64,000 nucleotides of DNA from Flammeovirgaceae bacterium SG7u.111 (GTDB lineage: Bacteria; Bacteroidota; Bacteroidia; Cytophagales; Flammeovirgaceae). The translations under genes were made by a program, and so were the position numbers. The DNA lies in the NCBI GenBank assembly GCA_034044135.1, contig CP139021.1:3115635-3179634 (forward strand), in the 5' to 3' direction. Every line of letters begins with the position of its first letter. The first letter of the stretch is position 1. The notes beneath the pieces are model-generated. The model was not told the origin of the DNA, did no database searches, and saw only the letters and a program-made list of their open reading frames with translations. This document shows positions 16,550 to 24,000 of this stretch, in pieces.

Positions 16550-17455
16550 TTAATCAATATTATTTATTAATGAATCAAGTTTTAAAGTCAGCTTCTCTGC
16601 ACCTATTTCGTTAAGATGATTACTATCCCAAAAATCTTCTTTAACAAAATTTGGATCTTTTAGAAAATTAAAATAATACAAATTCTCACTAGAATTAACA
16701 ATTTTATTTATTGTATTTATCGTTGTATTTAGCTGATCAGGATTAATATAATCTATATATGTATAATACGCAGGACTTGTATAAAAAACAACATTAAACT
16801 TTTTAGCTTTTGATATTGCAATTATTTCTTTTAAACGTTGAATATTTGCATCTAAAAAAATGCAATTTTCCACAGTATGCCCAACTGCTCTAATCTTCCC
16901 CTGTTTGACTAAATCTTGTTGATCAGTTGATTTGTAGCTTGTCCCCCAACCTAATGTGTTACAAGTAATATTATTATTATGGTAAAGTAAAAAGTTTGAG
17001 ATTTGTATTATTTTGCTTTTTAATGGGAAGTTAAGCATCTCAAAGTCATCTGCTATACCTCCATAGTTCTTAATGCCATAATATATTCTGTAATTTTTCA
17101 CATAAGAAACAGAGTACTCTTTAAATAATGTAAAGTAGTCTATGGGTAATACCAGAAATTCTAAATTATTTAGATTGGCTATGTGCTTTTTTAATATTTC
17201 TATATCTTCTGCTAGTTTTTGTCCAACATGTGCACCATTAAAACCTTTTTTTGATTTTAAAAATTCTGGATCAATTCCGAAATAAGCATGAGAACTTCCT
17301 AAAAAAAGAATCTCAATCTCCGTAGCATGTTTTTTTAAATATTCGTTCTTATATGAATAATCATTAGGGATTTTTCTCAAAATAAATTCTGCAATAGATA
17401 ACATTGCTATTATAGGAATTACTAAGAATATAGTCTTATATATAAATCGTTTCAT
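16550..17455 (-). CDS. SGNH-hydrolase-like partner of an MBOAT acyltransferase
   Basis: 301-aa protein with one N-terminal membrane anchor (residues 5-25) and a periplasmic SGNH/GDSL-like domain. The nucleophile region is FLGSSH (S55, residues 51-56) and the Asp/His pair is D277 and H280 in FWDSNHLNEIGAEKLT. Such proteins (AlgJ/AlgX, DltD and relatives) take acyl groups passed across the membrane by an MBOAT protein and transfer them to polysaccharide, and the MBOAT gene lies 6 bp upstream. The target polymer is not identifiable. The stop codon (TTA at 16550-16552 on the plus strand) lies inside the right end of an IS200-like relic, so the original C-terminus may have been a little longer. 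The gene is markedly AT-rich compared with the rest of the window. Confidence 0.75.
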   Translation of the reverse strand: MKRFIYKTIFLVIPIIAMLSIAEFILRKIPNDYSYKNEYLKKHATEIEILFLGSSHAYFGIDPEFLKSKKGFNGAHVGQKLAEDIEILKKHIANLNNLEFLVLPIDYFTLFKEYSVSYVKNYRIYYGIKNYGGIADDFEMLNFPLKSKIIQISNFLLYHNNNITCNTLGWGTSYKSTDQQDLVKQGKIRAVGHTVENCIFLDANIQRLKEIIAISKAKKFNVVFYTSPAYYTYIDYINPDQLNTTINTINKIVNSSENLYYFNFLKDPNFVKEDFWDSNHLNEIGAEKLTLKLDSLINNID

Positions 17456-17461
17456 ATCATG

Positions 17462-18925
17462 TCAGAATTGGAAATATATAAACGTTTGTTCTTCACCACC
17501 AAACCATATTAATGCAATGATAATTAAATAATACAGTGCATACCTGAATAGTCGCCCCCATTTTAAACTGATATTTTCAATAGCATATTTACTTTCTCTA
17601 CCAAGCCATTCACCAAGAATAAATAACAGTAAAATAAGGGGGAAAATATATCCAATTTTCCCATGAATTAAATTAATAGTTTGAACATAGCCCCACTGAT
17701 ATTTCAATCCACTTAGCATATCATGGATATATTGAATAGCATGCCCAATATTTTCAGCTCTAAAGAAAATCCAAGCTAAAACACTTAGACTAAAAGTTAT
17801 TAGCATGAAAGTAATTTCTCTAAAAGTTGGGAGTAGCTTTCCTTTTGCTATAATTTCAATGTGACTCCTGTTGTTTTTAGTCAACAAAAGAGGTAAAAAG
17901 TAAATAGCATTTAATGCTCCCCAAATAATAAATGTCCAATTTGCTCCGTGCCAAAAACCACTGACAATAAAAATGATGAAAGTATTTCTTACTTTCATCC
18001 AAGTTCCACCACGACTTCCACCTAATGGAATATATAGATAATCTCTGAACCAAGTTGAAAGCGATATGTGCCAGCGTCTCCAAAATTCCGCAATATCTCT
18101 AGAAAAATATGGGAAGTTGAAATTTTGCATTAAATCAAAACCAAATAGTCGGGAAGTGCCAATTGCAATATCCGAGTAGCCTGAAAAGTCTCCATAAATT
18201 TGAAATGTAAAGAAAACAGCTCCAAGAACTAATGTACTACCTGAATAATCAGTTGAATTGTTGAAAATAAGATTTGCGTATTCAGCACAATTATCAGCGA
18301 TTACAATTTTTTTAAATAAGCCCCAAAGTATTTGACGCATTCCATTAACTGCTTTTGAATAATCAAATACCCTTTTTCGATAGAACTGAGGTAATAGATT
18401 AGTTGCTCTTTCAATCGGTCCTGCAACTAATTGAGGAAAGAAACTTACAAATGCTGAAAATGCAATAAAGTCTTTTGTTGGTTCAAGTTTTCGCTTGTAA
18501 ACATCTATTGTGTAGCTCAATGTTTGGAAGGTATAAAAACTAATGCCAACAGGTAAAATTATATTTAAGAAATTGGCTTTTATTTCAGTTCCAACAAATG
18601 AAAATGCAGTAATAAAGTTGTCAAGAAAGAAGTTGTAGTATTTGAAGAAACCAAGAAAACCTAAGTTTACTAAAATACTTATCCATAAAAGTGCTTTTCT
18701 TCTTGTTTGGTTGTTTTCAGTTTTCAATTTCAAACCAACTGAGTAGTCAATAAAAGTGCTGAATACTATTAATGATAAAAATCTCCAATCCCACCATCCG
18801 TAAAAAACATAACTGGCAACGACAATAAGAAAATTTTGAGATTTCAAATTTTTATTCGTCACAAACCAATAGAGTGTAAAAACTATCGGCAAAAAAATCG
18901 CAAAATCAATTGAGTTAAAAAGCAT
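17462..18925 (-). CDS. MBOAT-family O-acyltransferase (AlgI/DltB-like)
   Basis: 487-aa polytopic membrane protein that moves acyl groups, usually acetyl, from the cytoplasm to an extracytoplasmic polymer. Signatures: LPVGISFYTFQTLSYTID (125-141), FFPQLVAGPIER (162-173), DFSGYSDIAIG (246-256), FWRRWHISLSTWFRDYLYIP (281-300) and SGFWHGANW (322-330) with the catalytic H326. Length is normal for AlgI. It forms an operon with the SGNH-like gene downstream. Only 43 bp separate its start from IS remnants, so its native promoter is probably gone or IS-derived. Base composition is strikingly AT-rich, suggesting transfer. Confidence 0.92.
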   Translation of the reverse strand: MLFNSIDFAIFLPIVFTLYWFVTNKNLKSQNFLIVVASYVFYGWWDWRFLSLIVFSTFIDYSVGLKLKTENNQTRRKALLWISILVNLGFLGFFKYYNFFLDNFITAFSFVGTEIKANFLNIILPVGISFYTFQTLSYTIDVYKRKLEPTKDFIAFSAFVSFFPQLVAGPIERATNLLPQFYRKRVFDYSKAVNGMRQILWGLFKKIVIADNCAEYANLIFNNSTDYSGSTLVLGAVFFTFQIYGDFSGYSDIAIGTSRLFGFDLMQNFNFPYFSRDIAEFWRRWHISLSTWFRDYLYIPLGGSRGGTWMKVRNTFIIFIVSGFWHGANWTFIIWGALNAIYFLPLLLTKNNRSHIEIIAKGKLLPTFREITFMLITFSLSVLAWIFFRAENIGHAIQYIHDMLSGLKYQWGYVQTINLIHGKIGYIFPLILLLFILGEWLGRESKYAIENISLKWGRLFRYALYYLIIIALIWFGGEEQTFIYFQF

Positions 18926-18968
18926 TTATTTCTTATTCGTTTATAATTTGCTCTGTGACACATATATT

Positions 18969-19910
18969 CTAGTCAATGATAAGTTTATAAATTAAGATTA
19001 TCAAGTGTTTGTCAGCGTTCCATTTTTCGATAGGTGTAATACGCCCCAAGAGCCCATGGAGCCTGGTGTTGTTGTAAAACTTGACATAGCGCTTTAGTAT
19101 TTGCTCGATTTCACCAAAATTCTGATATTCAAACCGAGTAAACACCTCCTTTTTCAAGATACCATGATAGGCTTCTATATGTGCATTTTCTTCTGGTGTC
19201 GCTACATAGGTAAATTCTTGTTGGACACCTATTAACCCTAGGTACTCCCGTACATTCTTAGCTATGAACTGGCTCCCATTGTCACTCCTGATAACCATGC
19301 TCTCAGGGTAACCGTAGTCTTCAAACAATAATGATAAAAGTGCTATGACATGGCCTTGTTTTATCGTGTAAGAAAAATAACCCTTTAATATCTTACGTGA
19401 GTGGACGTCGATCACGGATAACAGATAGGCATTCTTTCCCGTATCGGGAACCCATACCATCTTAATATCCATCTCTAAACATTCTAACGGTCTAGTGGTA
19501 TGTACTTTTCTATATTTCACAAATTTACGCCCAGAGCCACTTCTACCGATCCTATTGCCCGGTTTTTAACAAGCCTTCTTCTCTCATTATTCGATATAGC
19601 TTCTTGTGGTTTATATGATAGCCTTCTTTATTCAGATAACCGGTCATCAACCGATAGCCACAATCTATAAATTTATGCCTTAAAATATTTTTTACCGTGG
19701 GCTATCTCTTTTTGTGATACCAACCTTTTTGATCGATGGCAAGTGTATTCAGAGGGCTTATTGCCTTTCCTACCTGGGCTTGGCTTTCTGTAGTAGCTGC
19801 TCTGGGCTATCCCGACCATCTTTATGATCTTAGGTTTACCACACTTATATTTTAGGCAGATAGTATTGACTAAATCTTTCTTGGATCGGATGTCCCAAAC
19901 TTTTTTAGAA
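18969..19910 (-). pseudogene. IS3-B-like orfB, several frameshifts
   Basis: From the orfA junction it reads KDLVNTICLKYKCGKPKI, MVGIAQSSYYRKPSPGRKGN, then is broken by frame changes and a stop before KNILRHKFIDCGYRLMTGYL, and again after MREEGLLKTG. The catalytic half is one open frame from 19520: CLEMDIKMVWVP, VIRSDNGSQFIA and TPEENAHIEAYHGILKK. A truncated protein could be made but would lack the N-terminal part. Confidence 0.82.
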
Positions 19911-20020
19911 GTTCCCGTTGTACTTCTAGCTCAATCTCTCTGTCACCAAGGAGCTTGCGCAATACCCGGTTCTCCTCTTCTGCCGCCTTTAGTTCTTTGC
20001 TTTTGGTATTATAGGTGATT

Positions 20021-20693
20021 TTTAATATCAACTTAGAAATCCACGTTCTTTGAGCGTGGTTAATAACCGCTCTGCGTGGCTAAGCCAGAAAACGGCCCAA
20101 TGATTATATTCAAGAGTTGTCGCCACAACCGAAGAATATATTATGAGCCGTTTTCACAAATTGTCACATTCGATCTGGTATTGCAAGTACCATATAGTTT
20201 GGACACCTAAATATAGGTATAGAATCCTCGAAGGAGCAATAAAAAGGGCAGCGATAGAGCATATAATGCAGTACGCCTCCCAAAAGAAATGTATTATCGA
20301 TACGCTGAACGTCCAAAAGGGCCATGTTCACTTGATTATCGATATCCCTCCCAAATATTCGGTTTCCGATGTGGTGGGGATCTTGAAGGGCCGGACAGCC
20401 ATACGGTTGTTTTCAAAGTTCAAGAAGCTGAAGCAACGCCCCTATTGGGGCAACCGTTTTTGGGCAACAGGCTATTGTGTTGATACGGTAGGGCTTGACC
20501 CAGAAAAGATAAGGCTTTACGTGGAGTATCAAGAAGAACAGGAAAAAAAGAACGAGAGCTAAGAATAACAAAGTAATAAAATAGATTTATAACCGGGGAC
20601 AATGAATTCCTTTGCCTCCTTTGGGGGCAAGGGCAGTTTACCCCCTTACAGGGGTTATCACAATTCCCCGCCCTTTGGGTGGGGATCTTTTAA
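20021..20693 (+). mobile_element. IS200/IS605-family element, copy 2
   Basis: 673 bp, nearly identical to copy 1. The left hairpin is CCACGTTC/GAGCGTGG (one C-to-T change giving a G-T pair, different loop) and the right side carries four extra bases (TTAC) in CCCCCTTACAGGGG. All other visible positions, including the whole gene, agree. It shares the right-end hairpin and ATCTTTT terminus. Confidence 0.9.
20143..20562 (+). CDS. tnpA: IS200-type TnpA (Y1 HUH transposase), second copy
   Basis: 139 aa, identical to the protein at 10712-11131: HUH residues H61/H63 and candidate nucleophile Y126. The identity of the two genes against the strong decay of the surrounding IS3 sequence shows that this element moved much later than its host element. 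No passenger gene is present. Confidence 0.95.
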   Translation: MSRFHKLSHSIWYCKYHIVWTPKYRYRILEGAIKRAAIEHIMQYASQKKCIIDTLNVQKGHVHLIIDIPPKYSVSDVVGILKGRTAIRLFSKFKKLKQRPYWGNRFWATGYCVDTVGLDPEKIRLYVEYQEEQEKKNES

Positions 20694-21067
20694 ACCTGCT
20701 TCGCCCTGGACCTCGAATTTCTTCTTCCAACTATAAAAAGTACCGGTGCTTACCCCATTATTTACGGCAGGTTTCCACAACACCAAACCCTTTGGAATCA
20801 GATAGGATTTCCAGCTTTTGTTCTAAAGTCCATTTCTTGTATTTCATATCTCAAATTTATCTATTTAAAATTTAAAAGAACACTCCGAAGTTATTGGGGG
20901 CTAAACTAGTGTCGTCGGTTTTTGCCAAAAGAATAGAATTCGTATTTTTGTACATCTTCCCACATCAGCATTTTTATTCCTTCCAAATCATTCTTTTTTA
21001 TTAGAATTACATTGCTGCTTAGTAGTATATTTTTTAATTTGAATCTAAATCAATCAAACCTATCCAG

Positions 21068-24000
21068 ATGACCTCTGAAACCAACACTGGCGCAAGCTCC
21101 TTTTTTAAGAAATTCGGTATATTTTTTTTAGTCATTGCAGTAATAGTTGCAGGACTTACGTATTTCAAAGTGTCCTTACAAGCCGAAAAACCTATTCGAT
21201 CGGCTATAGATGCTTCTTTTAAAGCCTATGTTTCGGCATACACTGCCGGGGTGATTTCCAAGACTTCTACCATCAAAATCCAGTTAGCAGAACAATATGC
21301 TGACTCTACCCAGTTGGGTGAAGAGCTGGAAGCAGGGGTATTTGATTTTACTCCTTCGGTAGCGGGAAAGGCTACTTGGGCAGATGCCCGTACCTTGGAA
21401 TTTGTGCCTTCAGAGCCGTTGACTTCGGGGGAAACCTACAAGCTGGAGTTTAAGCTTGGGGAATTGGTCGATGTGCCAGATCACCAGGCTTCATTCAGCT
21501 ACGAGTTCAGGACGGTGCCGCAAAACTACGAGCTGGAGCTCGATGGTTTGGAGGCTTATGAGCTAAGGCAACAAGAGCGGCAAAAGCTATCGGGCAGCAT
21601 CACTACGGCAGATGTGGCAGAAGAAGAAGCGATAGAAAATCTATTGCATGCTACACAAAACGGTTCTGAACTAGCCGTAGCATGGAAACACGATGCAGCA
21701 GGAATGACGCATCAGTTTATAGTGGAAGACATTGCAAGGACAGAAAAAGAGGGCAGGGTTGTGTTAGACTTGGACGGGAATGCCTTAGGTGTGCCTCTAG
21801 TATCTAAGGAAGAGATAGAAGTGCCTTCGCTCAGCGATTTTAAAGTGATGAGCTGCAAAGTGGTGCAGCACCCGTCCCAGTATGTTACCCTACGCTTTTC
21901 CGACCCGCTCGATTCTAAAATGCAGCTCTACGGTTTGGTACGGATAGAGGGCTTGCAAAGCTTGCGCTATCAGGTGACGGGCAATGAGCTTCGGGTATTC
22001 CCAGCTGTGAGGCAAACGGGGGAAAAGGAAGTGATTATTGAAAAAGGGATCAAAAATCTTTCGGGTTATGCATTGTCTGAGCAGTTTAGTGTCAAGGCGG
22101 TATTTGAACAAGTAAAACCTGCCCTAAGGTTTGTGGGCAAAGGAAATGTGTTGCCAAGTTCCGAAGGCTTTGTCCTCCCTTTTGAGGCGGTGAACCTAAA
22201 GGCGGTGGATGTGACCATCCTTAAGATATATGAAAACAACGTTGCCCAGTTTTTCCAAGTGAACCAACTTGGCGGGGAGCGGGAAATGAAGCGTGTGGGT
22301 CGGCCTGTTTTGCGCAAAAGAGTTCCGCTCAATACTACGGGCGTTACCGATTTGGGTAAGTGGAACCGGTTTACGCTTGACCTGAATGAGTTGATATCGA
22401 CTGAGCAAGGAGCTATTTATAGGGTAGAGTTGGATTTTAAGCGCGCCTATTCTACGTATCATTGCCTCGATGGCAGCACGGAAGAGGAGGATCTGACTTT
22501 TACGGAAGAGGAAGACGGTGATTGGGACTCTTCGGACGAGGATAGCTACTGGGACGACTACGGATATTACTACGGCGCTGGCTACAACTGGCAAGAACGT
22601 GAAGATCCTTGTTCGCCTTCTTACTACATGGGTACGGACAAGAGAGTGGCGAAGAACATATTGGCTTCTGACCTAGGCTTAATAGCCAAAGGTACTGAGA
22701 AAGGGGAAATGCTGGTAGTAGTAACAGACTTAAAAACAGCTGGTCCACTTGCTGGTATAGATGTTGAAATTTATAATTACCAACAACAGTTTATTGGTAC
22801 GGCAAAATCGGATGCGAACGGCTTTGCCCGACTTCCTCTGACGAAGAAGCCTTATTTGCTAGTAGCCAAATCTGGCGCACAGCGAGGCTATCTCCGACTA
22901 GATGACGGCTCTTCGCTTTCCCTCAGCAATTTCAACACGGGTGGGCAGAAAGTGGAGAAAGGGTTGAAAGGCTTTATGTACGGAGAGCGTGGTGTGTGGA
23001 GACCGGGAGATTCGCTGCATATTGCTTTCATCTTGGAAGACCATGAAAACTCGCTTCCCGAAAGTCATCCGGTGGTGTTTGAGTTGGTCAATCCGATTGG
23101 GCAAGTCACCCAAAAGATTATCCGCAGCAATGGGGTGAACGGGTTTTATAACTTCTCGACTTCCACTGCCGAAGATGCAATCACGGGCAACTGGATGGCG
23201 ATAGTGCAAGTAGGTGGAGCAACGTTTTCCAAGCCGCTCAAAATAGAAAGCATCAAACCGAATAGGTTAAAAATAAAGTTGGACTTTGGGGTAGAAAAGA
23301 TCGCACCTGAAAACAACAAGCTTAACAGTGAGCTAGAGGTAAAATGGCTGCACGGAGCGAAAGCACCAAACCTCAAAGCTGAGTTTTCTGTTTCGCTCAA
23401 AAACATGGCGACGAAGTTTGAAGACTATTCGGAATACACCTTTGACGATCAGGCAAAGTATTTCTATGGGGAAGGGCAGCAGGTGTTTAGCGGAAGGTTG
23501 GATGCTGATGGAAAAGCGATCATCAATACAACCTTGGAAACTGAAGCGGAGCCTCCGGGCATGCTGAATGCTACGTTTACTGGAAGGGTGTACGAGGAAA
23601 GCGGCAATTTTAGCATCGATCAATTCTCCATTCCTTTCTCACCTTATGAAACTTATGTGGGTATTTTACCGCCCAAAGGTGACCGATCAAGGAACATGTT
23701 GCTTACCGATACACTGCACACGCTCAGTATCGTAACAGTGAACAGCGATGGCGAGCCAGTAGCACGTGATGGCATCCAGCTGGAGTTGTACAAGCTAGAT
23801 TGGAAATGGTGGTGGGATAACTCTGACAACAACCTTTCAAGTTACGTAGGTCGCTACGGTCGCAGCCCAATCATGACTGGTAGGGTCAATTCCGATGGGA
23901 GAGCGGAATGGCAATTTAGGGTAGATTATCCTGAGTGGGGAAGGTTTTACGTGAGGGCAAAAGACCCTGTTTCGGGGCACAGTAGCGGAAAAGTTATTTA

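Larger units (their letters stand above)
13782..16553 (+). mobile_element. IS200-like relic, 5'-truncated and split by ISAs1
   Basis: Two pieces of one IS200-type element: 13782-14073 (3' half of tnpA and its downstream region) and 16498-16553 (right end with hairpin and the GGGGATCTTTTAA terminus). ISAs1 separates them inside the C-rich stretch that in the intact copies reads TTTACCCCC...AGGGGTTATC. The 5' half is missing and IS3-A abuts the truncation point. The right end touches the stop codon of the SGNH gene. Confidence 0.8.
19900..20847 (-). pseudogene. IS3-B-like orfA, frameshifted and split by IS200 copy 2
   Basis: Starts at the ATG at 20847 (MKYKKWTLEQKLEILSDSKG, ETCRK, then a stop). 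A second frame carries STGTFYSWKKKFEVQGEAGLK up to 20694, where IS200 copy 2 interrupts. It resumes at 20020 with ITYNTKSKELKAAEEENRVL and GDREIELEVQRELLKKFGT. The AAA/TTT-rich target GATTTTT-AAACCTG is rebuilt exactly when IS200 is removed. Confidence 0.82.
18969..20904 (-). mobile_element. IS3-B relative, decayed, carrying IS200 copy 2
   Basis: The same orientation and gene order as IS3-B (12305-13618), with proteins about three-quarters identical by eye. Its right end (GAACACTCCGAAGTTATTGG up to about 20904) matches that of IS3-B. The left end is not recognisable. IS200 copy 2 (20021-20693) is inserted in orfA. With IS3-B it brackets the MBOAT/SGNH pair. Confidence 0.8.

Noticed and set aside
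12305-20904. Active composite transposon bounded by IS3-B copies
   Set aside because: The copies have diverged, the right one is broken by several frameshifts, its left end is missing and no target duplication is visible; at most a decayed composite.
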